DNA of 64,000 nt from Closterium sp. Naga37s-1 (GCA_947471745.1 CANJKZ010000820.1:937501-1001500), one strand, 5' to 3'; positions 49,001 to 59,763 are shown, counted from the stretch's first letter. Numbers and translations: made by a program. The notes: a model not told the origin generated them from the letters alone.

Positions 49001-52000
49001 CCTTAAGCCTCTTGCTGACCGCCCAATTGCACCAATCCGAACCCTTCTGCACCATGGTTCATTGCGTGCAGGTGGTGGGTGACTCGGTGCTGGACAATGC
49101 GTGTGTGAGCGCTCCTTAAGCCTCTTGCTGACCGCCCAATTGCACCAATCCGAACCCTTCTGCACCATGGTTCATTGCGTGCAGGTGGTGGGTGACTCGG
49201 TGCTGGACAATGCGTGTGTGAGCGCTCCTTAAGCCTCTTGCTGACCGCCCAATTGCACCAATCCGAACCCTTCTGCACCATGGTTCATTGCGTGCAGGTG
49301 GTGGGTGACTCGGTGCTGGACAATGCGTGTGTGAGCGCTCCTTAAGCCTCTTGCTGACCGCCCAATTGCACCAATCCGAACCCTTCTGCACCATGGTTCA
49401 TTGCGTGCAGGTGGTGGGTGACTCGGTGCTGGACAATGCGTGTGTGAGCGCTCCTTAAGCCTCTTGCTGACCGCCCAATTGCACCAATCCGAACCCTTCT
49501 GCACCATGGTTCATTGCGTGCAGGTGGTGGGTGACTCGGTGCTGGACAATGCGTGTGTGAGCGCTCCTTAAGCCTCTTGCTGACCGCCCAATTGCACCAA
49601 TCCGAACCCTTCTGCACCATGGTTCATTGCGTGCAGGTGGTGGGTGACTCGGTGCTGGACAATGCGTGTGTGAGCGCTCCTTAAGCCTCTTGCTGACCGC
49701 CCAATTGCACCAATCCGAACCCTTCTGCACCATGGTTCATTGCGTGCAGGTGGTGGGTGACTCGGTGCTGGACAATGCGTGTGTGAGCGCTCCTTAAGCC
49801 TCTTGCTGACCGCCCAATTGCACCAATCCGAACCCTTCTGCACCATGGTTCATTGCGTGCAGGTGGTGGGTGACTCGGTGCTGGACAATGCGTGTGTGAG
49901 CGCTCCTTAAGCCTCTTGCTGACCGCCCAATTGCACCAATCCGAACCCTTCTGCACCATGGTTCATTGCGTGCAGGTGGTGGGTGACTCGGTGCTGGACA
50001 ATGCGTGTGTGAGCGCTCCTTAAGCCTCTTGCTGACCGCCCAATTGCACCAATCCGAACCCTTCTGCACCATGGTTCATTGCGTGCAGGTGGTGGGTGAC
50101 TCGGTGCTGGACAATGCGTGTGTGAGCGCTCCTTAAGCCTCTTGCTGACCGCCCAATTGCACCAATCCGAACCCTTCTGCACCATGGTTCATTGCGTGCA
50201 GGTGGTGGGTGACTCGGTGCTGGACAATGCGTGTGTGAGCGCTCCTTAAGCCTCTTGCTGACCGCCCAATTGCACCAATCCGAACCCTTCTGCACCATGG
50301 TTCATTGCGTGCAGGTGGTGGGTGACTCGGTGCTGGACAATGCGTGTGTGAGCGCTCCTTAAGCCTCTTGCTGACCGCCCAATTGCACCAATCCGAACCC
50401 TTCTGCACCATGGTTCATTGCGTGCAGGTGGTGGGTGACTCGGTGCTGGACAATGCGTGTGTGAGCGCTCCTTAAGCCTCTTGCTGACCGCCCAATTGCA
50501 CCAATCCGAACCCTTCTGCACCATGGTTCATTGCGTGCAGGTGGTGGGTGACTCGGTGCTGGACAATGCGTGTGTGAGCGCTCCTTAAGCCTCTTGCTGA
50601 CCGCCCAATTGCACCAATCCGAACCCTTCTGCACCATGGTTCATTGCGTGCAGGTGGTGGGTGACTCGGTGCTGGACAATGCGTGTGTGAGCGCTCCTTA
50701 AGCCTCTTGCTGACCGCCCAATTGCACCAATCCGAACCCTTCTGCACCATGGTTCATTGCGTGCAGGTGGTGGGTGACTCGGTGCTGGACAATGCGTGTG
50801 TGAGCGCTCCTTAAGCCTCTTGCTGACCGCCCAATTGCACCAATCCGAACCCTTCTGCACCATGGTTCATTGCGTGCAGGTGGTGGGTGACTCGGTGCTG
50901 GACAATGCGTGTGTGAGCGCTCCTTAAGCCTCTTGCTGACCGCCCAATTGCACCAATCCGAACCCTTCTGCACCATGGTTCATTGCGTGCAGGTGGTGGG
51001 TGACTCGGTGCTGGACAATGCGTGTGTGAGCGCTCCTTAAGCCTCTTGCTGACCGCCCAATTGCACCAATCCGAACCCTTCTGCACCATGGTTCATTGCG
51101 TGCAGGTGGTGGGTGACTCGGTGCTGGACAATGCGTGTGTGGGCGCTCCTCGCAGCACCGCCACCAGCACTGCCACTTCATCTTCCTCTGCTTCCTCTGC
51201 TTCACCTGAAGCGGTTCAGAAGGACAGGGAAGCTACAGATGGGGTTGCAAGCGATGAGAATAACGCAGTGGGTGGAGAGGGGTCAGCAAGTGGTGGAGAG
51301 GGGTCAAGAGGTGCAGAGGCCGGTGCTACAGGTGGGGAACCGTCTCAAGGGGATGAATTAGAAGGCGGTGGGGTAGTGCAAGGGGAGGGAGGCAGAGCGG
51401 AGGAGCAGCAGGAGCAGAATGAACAGAAGGGACAGAAGGAACAGCAGGAGCGGAGTAAGGATAGTGTCACTAGCGGCAGGAGGGGTTGGAGGCGGTGCAG
51501 TGAGGCGGAGAGGCATGAGAGGTCGCACCGACTGTGGCAGCTGGCAGCAGAGCAGGGCAGCGTGCAGGCAGCACTGCTGCTGGGTGATGCCTTCTTCTAC
51601 GGTCGAGTGAGTCCTTACTTATATGCTTGCTTGTTCACACATTTTGCTCGAGCATAGAGGGAGCTGCTTCAGCTGGCAGAAGATCAGGGCAGCGTGCAGG
51701 CAGCGCTGCTGCTGGGGGATGCTTTCTTCTATGGCCGGGTGAGTCTCTGCTAGGTATGCTTGCTTGCTCACACTTGCACCTGTGGCAGCTGGCAGCAGAG
51801 CAGGGCAGCGTGCAGGCAGGCAGCGCTGCTGCTGGGTGATGCCTTTTTCTACGGCCGGGTGAGTGAGATTGCTGGCTTGAGTTGAGAAGAGGGATTGTTT
51901 GCTCACATTTGTTGCTCGCTCACAGAGAGCTGCCTCAGCAGCAGAAGATCAGGGCAGCGTGTAGGCAGCATTGCTGCTGGGTGATGCTTTCTTCTATGGC

Positions 52001-55000
52001 CGGGTGAGTGAGATTGCTGGCTTGAGTTGAGAAGAAGGATTGTTTGCTCACATTTGTTGCTCAATCACAAAGAGCTGCCTCAGCAGCAGAAGATCAGGGC
52101 AGCGTATAGGCAGCATTGCTGCTGGGTGATGCTTTCTTCTATGGCCGGGTGAGTGAGATTGCTGGCTTGAGTTGAGAAGAAGGATTGTTTGCTCACATTT
52201 GTTGCTCAATCACAAAGAGCTGCCTCAGCAGCAGAAGATCAGGGCAGCGTATAGGCAGCATTGCTGCTGGGTGATGCTTTCTTCTATGGCCGGGTGAGTG
52301 AGATTGCTGGCTTGAGTTGAGAAGAAGGATTGTTTGCTCACATTTGTTGCTCAATCACAAAGAGCTGCCTCAGCAGCAGAAGATCAGGGCAGCGTATAGG
52401 CAGCATTGCTGCTGGGTGATGCTTTCTTCTATGGCCGGGTGAGTGAGATTGCTGGCTTGAGTTGAGAAGAAGGATTGTTTGCTCACATTTGTTGCTCAAT
52501 CACAAAGAGCTGCCTCAGCAGCAGAAGATCAGGGCAGCGTGTAGGCAGCATTGCTGCTGGGTGATGCTTTCTTCTATGGCCGGGTCAGTTGACGCGAAAG
52601 GATTCCTTGCTTGCTCAGTCACACTTGTCTGACTGGCTTTTGCATCGACTTGAACTTTGAGTCAACTCCAAAGTTGTTCAATCATCGTCACCCCACCCGC
52701 CCATCCCACAGGGCCAGCCGCGGGACCTGCAGCGAGCAGCAGAGGCGTACTGGAGGGCGAGGGAGAAGGGCAGTGCACACGCCATGTTCAACCTGGGGTT
52801 CATGCACGAGCATGGCATGGGGCTGCCCAGAGACCTGCATTTGGCCAAACGATTCTATGACCAGGTATGTTTGTGGGTGGGAGCATGGTGGAATTGGCAG
52901 CATGGTGGGGCGCATAAGGGGCAGCATGGTGGGGCGCATAAGGGGAAGTGCCCACGCCGTGTTCAACCTGGGCTTCATGCACGAGCACGGCATGGATTTA
53001 CCCAGAGACCTGCATCTGGCCAAACGGCTCTATGACCAGGTATGGGGCAGTGCCATGGTGCATGGTGCCATGGTGCATGGTGCATGGTGCATGGTGCATG
53101 GTGCATGGTGCCACGGTGCATGGTGCATGGTGCATGGTGCATGGTGCATGGTGCCACGGTGCATGGTGCATGGTGCATGGTGCATGGTGCCACGGTGCAT
53201 GGTGCATGGTGCCACGGTGCATGGTGCATGGTGCATGGTGCATGGTGCATGGTGCATGGTGCCACGGTGCATGGTGCATGGTGCCTGGTGTGGCTGGGAG
53301 CAAGGAAAAAAGGCGTTCATGCACGAGCATGGCATGGGGCTGCCCAGAGACCTGCATTTGGCTAAGCAGCTCTACGACCAGGTACGGTTGGGGTGGAAGT
53401 ATAAGGGGAAGTGCACGCGCCATGTTCAACCTGGGGTTTATGCACGAGCACAGCACGGGCTTACCCAGGTGAAACGAGCACGGCACGGGCTAAACGAGAA
53501 TCGTTTGTATCTCCATCTAGCGAAACGATTCTATGACCAGGTAGGTAGGTGTGTGTAAATGTGCATATGGGAGTACAAGTGGCAGTGCACACGCCATGTT
53601 CAACCTGGGGTTTATGCACGAGCACAGCACGGGCTTACCCAGGTGAAACGAGCACGGCACGGGCTAAACGAGAATCGTTTGTATCTCCATCTAGCGAAAC
53701 GATTCTATGACCAGGTAGGTAGGTGTGTGTAAATGTGCATATGGGAGTACAAGTGGCAGTGCACACGCCATGTTCAACCTGGGGTTTATGCACGAGCACA
53801 GCACGGGCTTACCCAGGTGAAACGAGCACGGCACGGGCTAAACGAGAATCGTTTGTATCTCCATCTAGCGAAACGATTCTATGACCAGGTAGGTAGGTGT
53901 GTGTAAATGTGCATATGGGAGTACAAGTGGCAGTGCACACGCCATGTTCAACCTGGGATTCATGCACACGCCATGTTCAACCTGGGATTCATGCACGAGC
54001 ATGGCATGAGGCTGCCCAGCTGGAGTCCAACTCCTTCCAAATCAAATCTTTCCCCTCCCCCGCTCCTTTCCTTCTGCATCCCTCACCCCACCCCAGGTTC
54101 TTGATGCCTTCCCCCGGGCAGTGGTGCCGGTGAGAATCGCCCTCTTCGGCCTCTGGCTGCGCATGCAGTACGGCCACTACCCTCTTGTGGTGAGTCTGCT
54201 TCAGAGTGTGGTGAGCTTAGCCACGTGACGTGATACAAGTTGAGCTTTGACACGCCTCAAGATCGCCCTCTTCGGCCTGTGGCTGCGCATGCAGTACGGC
54301 CACTACCCTCTTGTGGTGAGTCTGCATTACAAATAGGTGCATGCAGTATGGCTCTGTTGGCCGTGTTGGCCTCTGGCTGGTGTATGCAATAGGTGTATGC
54401 ACGGCCCTGTTGGCTTCTGGCTGCGCATGCAGTATGGGCACTACCCTCTTGTGGTGAGTCTGCTTTAGAAATAGGTGGGCTGTAAGTTAGCGCCGTTCGG
54501 CTTGTGAGCACGACCCTCTTTGGCCTGTAGCTGCGCATGCAGTATGGGCACTACCCTCTTGTGGTGAGTCTCTTTAGCCTTCTATGGACTTGAAATAGGT
54601 GGGCTTGATGAAGTAAGCCCTATCTCTGGTGCAATAAAGGCTCGTGGGATCTAACCTTTGGGACTCTGTCTGAGAACGCAGTTTGAGCTCTACTCTCTTG
54701 TGAAGGGACTGCTTTGAGTGTGCTTTATGCTTTACTACCCTTGCTCCACTCACCCATCTGCCCCTTTCCCACTCCCCTCTCTCCCCACCCTTCCCCTCTT
54801 CAACCCCTCCAGTCCAAGGCATTGGATGTGTTGCCTGAGATCGGCCCGGCCACGGCGGGGGCATTGAAGGCGGCCCTGAGGGACGACACTAATCCATACA
54901 TTGCCCCTCCCCGCCTCCCCTTTCCCCTTCAACCCCCCTCCTCTCAGTCCAAGGCATTGGATGTGTTGCCTGAGATCGGCCCAGCCACGGCGGGGGCATT

Positions 55001-55115
55001 GAAGGCGGCCCTGAGGGACGACACCAACGCCTACATCGCTTCGCTCCTCGCTCTCCTGCTTGCCGTTCTCTTCCTGCGCTCCCAGCGCCGCCAGCAACGA
55101 GTGGTGCAGGCGTGA
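37045..55115 (+). CDS. HRD3: HRD3/SEL1L ERAD adaptor
   Basis: ER membrane partner of the HRD1 ubiquitin ligase that delivers misfolded lumenal proteins for degradation. Ten coding exons, all joined in phase 0 (910 aa): 37045-37734, 38855-39115, 40943-41089, 41882-42052, 42364-42582, 43710-44039, 51106-51606, 52712-52864, 54097-54189, 54948-55115. There is a signal peptide (residues 1-37), an acidic stretch, SEL1 repeats (for example [49 protein letters not shown]) and a C-terminal membrane helix ([15 protein letters not shown]) with a basic tail. Order follows plant HRD3A. Two low-complexity insertions, Ser-rich in exon 6 (about 45 aa) and acidic/Gly/Gln-rich in exon 7 (about 120 aa), lengthen it beyond the about 680 aa of Arabidopsis HRD3A. 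Exon-edge copies fill the introns. Confidence 0.93.
37992..38745 (+). repeat. Three copies of HRD3 exon 2 start with acceptor
   Basis: Copies begin at 37992, 38288 and 38640, each after a pyrimidine tract and CAG, and each repeats [24 protein letters not shown]. Only the copy at 38855 reads on to a full exon. A 24-bp palindrome sits at the end of the first (38097-38120). Confidence 0.92.
39161..39258 (+). repeat. Copy of HRD3 exon 2 end with donor
   Basis: Repeats [15 protein letters not shown] to DETIQ followed by GTGAGT, immediately downstream of the real exon. Confidence 0.92.
39346..40382 (+). repeat. Expanded copy of HRD3 exon 2 end
   Basis: A third copy of the exon 2 3' edge, again ending ATTCAG then GTGAGT at 40382. 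Inside it the segment coding for RGHRGE has expanded into a 14-bp minisatellite. Confidence 0.92.
39412..40363. repeat. 14-bp minisatellite, 68 copies
   Basis: Unit GGGCACAGGGGAGA (variant GGGCACAGGGCAGA clustered in the right third) runs without indel from 39412 to the last unit at 40350. A single copy is present in the coding exon at about 39082. Fourteen is not a multiple of three, so long frames on both strands are artefacts. Confidence 0.97.
40455..40873 (+). repeat. Copies of HRD3 exon 3 start
   Basis: 40653-40737 and 40782-40873 repeat [22 protein letters not shown] after a CAG acceptor. About 40455-40600 is a decayed copy in which GGCACGCTTGGCACGCTG has expanded. The full exon starts at 40943. 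Confidence 0.9.
41165..41335. repeat. (CATCATGG/CATCATAC) tandem repeat
   Basis: Octamer-like units repeat in intron 3; a 27-base T run follows at about 41391-41417. Confidence 0.9.
41719..41820 (+). repeat. Copy of HRD3 exon 4 start with acceptor
   Basis: Repeats [14 protein letters not shown] to KAYARG after CAACAG, diverged in the middle. Confidence 0.9.
42110..42184 (+). repeat. Copy of HRD3 exon 4 end with donor
   Basis: Repeats SALNGVG to DYHK followed by GTAAGC. Confidence 0.88.
42663..43260 (+). repeat. Four copies of HRD3 exon 5 end with donor
   Basis: Copies end at about 42812, 42958, 43127 and 43260, each with GTCCCCAAGAA-GT-GT-ATG or a close variant followed by GTGAGAT. The first is split by a 22-bp palindrome at 42746-42767 next to a short duplication of ATGCATCTGACAGGGAC. 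Confidence 0.9.
43336..43460 (+). repeat. Copy of HRD3 exon 6 start
   Basis: Repeats [23 protein letters not shown], diverging afterwards. The full exon starts at 43710. Confidence 0.88.
43544..43605. repeat. Two adjacent TTTTGAG-family palindromes
   Basis: A perfect 24-bp palindrome at 43544-43567 (core TTTTGAGTCGACTCAAAA) and a perfect 22-bp one at 43584-43605 (core TTTTGAGACGTCTCAAAA) in intron 5, separated by a copied TTCTGTCTTCTGC. Confidence 0.95.
44437..44480. repeat. 44-bp perfect palindrome
   Basis: Core TTTTGAGACGTCTCAAAA extended by unique arms (GATTGAAGAAGAG and its complement), so the symmetry includes local sequence. Intron 6 of HRD3. Confidence 0.95.
44534..44586. repeat. 53-bp double palindrome
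   Basis: Two TTTTGAGTCGACTCAAAA cores flank a single central C at 44560, with outer arms GAGGTGAC and GTCACCTC. All 26 base pairs match. Confidence 0.95.
45032..45235. repeat. About 62-bp tandem repeat with palindrome, 3 copies
   Basis: Each copy has CCCACCAGAGGGAACCCACA and the 18-bp palindrome TTTTGAGGCGCCTCAAAA (45070, 45133, 45196). Confidence 0.92.
45343..51138 (+). repeat. 113-bp array, 52 copies of HRD3 exon 7 start
   Basis: Unit starts at 45343 and 51106 are exactly 51 x 113 bases apart, and intermediate units read identical with no indel; only the first differs slightly. Each unit has an acceptor (CATTGCGTGCAG), 33 bases coding [11 protein letters not shown], and GTGAGC. The 52nd unit start is the real exon 7, where GTGAGC reads GTGGGC and the exon continues. 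Minus-strand 92-codon frames repeat through the array and are shadows. Confidence 0.97.
51655..52590 (+). repeat. Copies of HRD3 exon 7 end, including a 145-bp array
   Basis: Copies of [21 protein letters not shown]. The first two (about 51656-51738 and 51785-51858) are close to the exon. Further copies with donors at 51859, 52004, 52149, 52294 and 52439 are spaced exactly 145 bp and contain a TAG in the copied frame. The last (about 52584) has GTCAGT. Confidence 0.92.
52948..53955 (+). repeat. Copies of HRD3 exon 8 end, with 174-bp array and minisatellite
   Basis: A close copy at 52948-53039 ([28 protein letters not shown], then GTATGG) is followed by a (GGTGCAT)n minisatellite with GGTGCCAC variants (about 53050-53285), a short copy (about 53313-53381), and three 174-bp units with donors at 53541, 53715 and 53889. 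Confidence 0.9.
54262..54570 (+). repeat. Three copies of HRD3 exon 9 end with donor
   Basis: [13 protein letters not shown] followed by GTGAGTC recurs with donors near 54316, 54454 and 54567. Confidence 0.9.
54813..54900 (+). repeat. Copy of HRD3 exon 10 start with acceptor
   Basis: Repeats [25 protein letters not shown] after CCTCCAG; it is lost after DDTNPYIA. The full terminal exon starts at 54948. Confidence 0.93.
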
Positions 55116-56352
55116 TTGGTGGGGGTTGGAGTGTGATAACGGCATTCGCAGCATTGCTGGTATGATATGGAAGGGGCACGTCTACTGCAACTCGCTGAGT
55201 TTTCATGCTTGCTATCCAATTCCATCCGTGCCCGTTGTGGCGGCAACAAGAAGCAAAGAGCCTATGGGTGTGATGGCGGTTGTAAGGAAGCGGCTAGTGA
55301 TACCCTATACAGTCTAGCACAGTACTGTGCTGTGATTGGTCGAATTTTGGTGTCTGTATGGTTATGTGGAGAATGGTTCTGTAGTTACAGCCAACATTTT
55401 GTAACTTTATTTTTGTGTAGCCCAACTCTAGTGCCTTCAAATGTGGTGTGATGTCTTTGAGTGTTCCGAATTCGCCAAAAAGTGGCTGGAGCGTCTAACT
55501 TCAAGAGCGCTGCGGCTCCTTGTGGGTTGGGGGGTTGCCGCGGAGCAACAAGAACTGAACGGAATCCCTCCTGCCAATTCCAAAATCCGGATCCGTGTAA
55601 CGACAGCATATTGATGCTCCTGCAGAGCTGAATCTCCAACCCCTCCTGGTCGTTCTCAATCCCTCTCAATCCTTCTTTATATTTCAGATATCCTCCATAC
55701 CCAACACCTTCCTCCCCTTATCCTCCCCTTATCCTCGCCTGACCCCCCCTCCATTACCTCTGCTCATTCTCGTAACCGGCCTTTGTTCAGAGGCGTGGCT
55801 GGAAGGTACGAAGCTGGTTGACGTGACTGCAAACTGAACCAGGAAATCTCCTAGACACAGACTTCGTACGTAGCGCTTACGGGGCCGGAAAGGATTGCTT
55901 CTCGGTCGCCAGTGGTTTCGCGATGATAGCACAACCTGGCGTTTTCGAGCCAAATTGCAGGATGATGGGACGGTTGCTCTCAAGTGGAGCGAGAGTGACG
56001 GAAGTTACGCATCAATGCTTTTGGAACATTTTCTGCTTCACGAATGGGATGCCGTGACGGGACGCTGTGATGCGCGGAAGTCCGCCATGGCGTCCCGTCA
56101 AACAGAATTTCGCGACCCAATTTCCCAGGATGAGGTGACGGACGCCGTGCCGTTCCGTTTGTCCTCTGAATCCCTGCTCCTGTCACGGAGCCGCGCTATG
56201 GGAACACTCGAAAGGGAAAGCCTGCTGGTGCGAAGTAGGTCTCTCAAGTGCTATAAATTGACGGAATGCGTCGTTCTTCAGTTCAGATCTGTTCAGCTTG
56301 CATTCGAGCCAAAGATCAACCTGCGTAAGCCGTTCTAGCTTAAAGAACAGCC
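55116..56352. other. Spacer, no confident gene
   Basis: HRD3 3' UTR followed by DNA with no recognised domain. An open frame of 147 codons at 55895-56338 has unbiased composition and matches no family I know, so I do not call it. The right end should be the 5' UTR of the next gene. Confidence 0.5.
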
Positions 56353-58764
56353 ATGGCTTCCGCTGCGTCAACCAACCTGCGTTTGCGACTCGTCTGGTTG
56401 TTTCCAACGGTCGTTTTCGCGCTATTTTTCTTCGGTGAGTCTGATTCAGCTCAGCTTTAACTACCACATGCGTCCTGTCGGAACAATGTCAAGCTTGAAA
56501 TCCGTTTGGTTTCCGGCGCTTAATCTCACGTGCTTCTAGCCTTTGCAATCTGTTTCATTTGCATAATAGTATACATAGGCCTCAAAGTATACACTCTTTT
56601 CTCCACTCCGGCGTCTCTACCAGGCACATCTCTGGCCGTGGCATCTCATGACAAGCTGGCAGGGACAGCTGGCACGACAAGTGAAGCCGCAGTGTCTGAA
56701 GCTGCAAGCGACGCCATGGAAACCCAGTCGCTCGTTTTCAGACATCGCAGCCTGCTCAGCTCCTCCTCTCCACAGCCCTTGCCTGTTGATTCTCCTACCT
56801 CTCTTCAGACTGCCACCAGCCTGCTCAGCTCCACCACACAACCATCCTTGCCCTTACCCGTTGAGTCTCAGCTGCTCAGCACCTCCACACCACAGCCCTT
56901 GCCCGTTGACCCTCTCGCCTCTCGTCTCACTGCCACCAGCTTTGGAGGAAATGATGGTGGGCACGGTGGGAATGGCGGTGTCCATGGGGGCGTTGGTGGC
57001 ATCTGGTCGCTTGTGGCCTCGTGGCTTCACATGGGGGGTGAAGATGGGGGCAGTGGCGGTGGTGGTGGTGACGGCGGCAATGGCAACGGCAATGGCTGCT
57101 GCTGCTGCTGTGGCAACGGCAACGGTTGTGGTAACGGCAATGGCAACGGCAACGATAACAACAGCATCAACGGCAATGAAAATGGCAACGGCAACGGAAA
57201 TGGCAATGGCAATGGCTGCTGCTGCTGCTGCTGTGGCAACGGCAACGGGAACGGGAACGATTGTGGTAACGGCAATGGCAACGGTAAGAATAACAACAGC
57301 GTCAATGGCAACGGGAATGGCAACGGCAATGGGAATGGCAACGGCAACGGAAATGGTAACGGCAATGGCAATGGCTGCTGCTGCTGCGGCAACGGCAACG
57401 GCAACGGGAACGGTTGTGGTAACGGCAATGGCAACGGTAACAATAACAACAGCGTCAACGGCAACGGGAATGGCAACGGCAACGGGAATGGCAACGGCAA
57501 CGGAAATGGTAACGGCAATGGCAATGGCTGCTGCTGCTGCTGCTGTGGCAACGGCAACGGCAAGGGGAACGGTTGTGGTGACAGCAATGGCAACGGTAAC
57601 GATAACAACAGCATCAGCGGGAACGGGAATGGCAACGGCAATGGGAATGGCAACGGCAACGGAAATGGCAACGGCAATGGCAATGGCCGCTGCTGCTGCT
57701 GCTGCTATGGCAACGGCAACGGGAACGGGAACAGTTGTGGTAACGGCAATGGCAACGGTAACGATAACAACAGCATCAACGGCAACGGGAATGGGAACGG
57801 CAACGGAAATGGCAACGGCAATGGCAATGGCTGCTGCTGCTGCTGCTGCTGCCGTGGCAACGGCAACGGCAACGGGAACGGTTGTGGTGACAGCAATGGC
57901 AACAGTAACGATAACAACAGCATCAGGGGCAACGGGAATGGCAACGGCAATGGGAATGGGAACGGCAACGGAAATGGCAACGGCAATGGCAATGGCTGCT
58001 GCTGCTGCTGCTGCTGCTGCTGTGGCAACGGCAACGGCAACGGGAACGGTTGTGGTAACGGCAATGGCAACGGTAACGATAACAACAGCATCAACGGCAA
58101 CAGGAATGGGAACGGCAACGGAAATGGCAACGGCAATGGCAATGGCTGCTGCTGCTGCTGCTGTGGCAACGGCAACGGCAACGGCAACGGGAACGGTTGT
58201 GGTGACAGCAATGGCAACGGTAACGATAACAACAGCATCAGCGGCAACGGGAATGGCAACGGCAATGGGAATGGGAACGGGAACGGAAATGGCAACGGCA
58301 ATGGCTGCTGCTGCTGCTGCTGCTGCTGCTGTGGCAACGGCAACGGGAACGGGAACGATTGTGGTAACGGCAATGGCAACGGTAAGAATAACAACAGCGT
58401 CAATGGCAACGGGAATGGCAACGGCAATGGGAATGGCAACGGCAACGGAAATGGTAACGGCAATGGCAATGGCTGCTGCTGCTGCGGCAACGGCAACGGC
58501 AACGGGAACGGTTGTGGTAACGGCAATGGCAACGGTAACAATAACAACAGCGTCAACGGCAACGGGAATGGCAACGGCAACGGAAATGGTAACGGCAATG
58601 GCAATGGCTGCTGCTGCTGCTGCTGTGGCAACGGCAACGGCAACGGGAACGGTTGTGGTGACAGCAATGGCAACGGTAACGATAACAACAGCATCAGCGG
58701 CAACGGGAATGGCAACGGCAATGGGAATGGGAACGGGAATGGAAATGGCAACGGCAATGGCAAT

Positions 58765-58797
<33 letters not shown>

Positions 58798-59142
58798 GGC
58801 AACGGCAACGGCAACGGGAACGGTTGTGGTAACGGCAATGGCAACGGTAACGATCACAACAGCATCAACAGCAACGGGAATGGGAACGGCAACGGAAATG
58901 GTAACGGCAATGGCAATGGCTGCTGCTGCTGCTGCTGTGGCAACGGCAACGGGAACGGTTGTGGTGACAGCAATGGCAACGGTAACGGGAATGGCAACGG
59001 CAACGGGAATGGCAACGGCAACGGGAATGGCAACGGCAACGGCAATGGCTGCTGCTGCTGCTGCTGCTGTGGCAACGGCAACGGGAATGGCAACGGCAAT
59101 GGGAATGGGAACGGGAACGGAAATGGCAACGGCAATGGCAAT

Positions 59143-59181
<39 letters not shown>

Positions 59182-59763
59182 GGCAACGGCAACGGCAACG
59201 GGAACGGTTGTGGTAACGGCAATGGCAACGGTAACGATCACAACAGCATCAACAGCAACGGGAATGGGAACGGCAACGGAAATGGTAACGGCAATGGCAA
59301 TGGCTGCTGCTGCTGCTGCTGCTGTGGCAACGGCAACGGGAACGGTTGTGGTGACAGCAATGGCAACGGTAACGGGAATGGCAACGGCAACGGGAATGGC
59401 AACGGCAACGGGAATGGCAACGGCAACGGCAATGGCTGCTGCTGCTGCTGCTGCTGTGGCAACGGCAACGGCAACGGTTGTGGTAACGGCAATGGCAACG
59501 GTGGTGATAACAACGACGTCACTGTCACTGGGAACGGCAACGGCAACGGGTGCTGCTGCTATTGCTGCTGCGGGTGCGACAATGGAGGGGGTGGCAGCAA
59601 TGGTGGTGGTGGCAGCAACGGTGGTGGTGGGTCTGGCATTCACGGCATCGGCTTCATTCACAGCAAGTTCAGCGCTCACAGCAACAGCAGCAGCGCCAGC
59701 CGTGCCAGCCATGCCAGCCGTGCTAGCAGGACCAGCAATGCACGTGCCAAGCGCCTCACCTGA
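56353..59763 (+). CDS. Membrane-anchored Asn-Gly / poly-Cys repeat protein
   Basis: Two exons, 56353-56434 and 56540-59763, join in phase 1 to give 1101 aa. The N-terminus is one long hydrophobic anchor (about residues 13-42, [15 protein letters not shown] then [14 protein letters not shown]). A Ser/Thr/Pro-rich segment follows, then about 830 residues of alternating modules: runs of 4-12 Cys, (NG)n tracts, and short DNNSI or NNNSV spacers. A GGGGSN linker and a Ser/Arg-rich tail close it. No family is recognised. The repeat DNA lacks stops in several frames, so the long frame alone proves little. The unique N- and C-termini and the matched splice phases are the real support. Confidence 0.55.
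57070..59560. repeat. (GGCAAC/GGCAAT)n and (TGC)n compound minisatellite
   Basis: About a dozen modules of hexamer repeat alternate with TGC runs of 4-12 units. Higher-order repeats are visible: a Cys-run, Asn-Gly, DNNSI, Asn-Gly module recurs with small variants. Confidence 0.95.

Noticed and set aside
45343-51138. CRISPR-like array of regular repeats
   Set aside because: There are no unique spacers; the whole 113-bp unit is repeated and is a copy of the HRD3 exon 7 junction in a eukaryotic gene.
45387-51205. Repeated minus-strand frames of 92-93 codons through the 113-bp array
   Set aside because: The same shadow frame recurs once per unit antisense to the HRD3 gene and matches no protein family.
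55895-56338. 147-codon open frame
   Set aside because: No recognisable motif, no clear promoter context or splice support; it may be 5' flank of the next gene.
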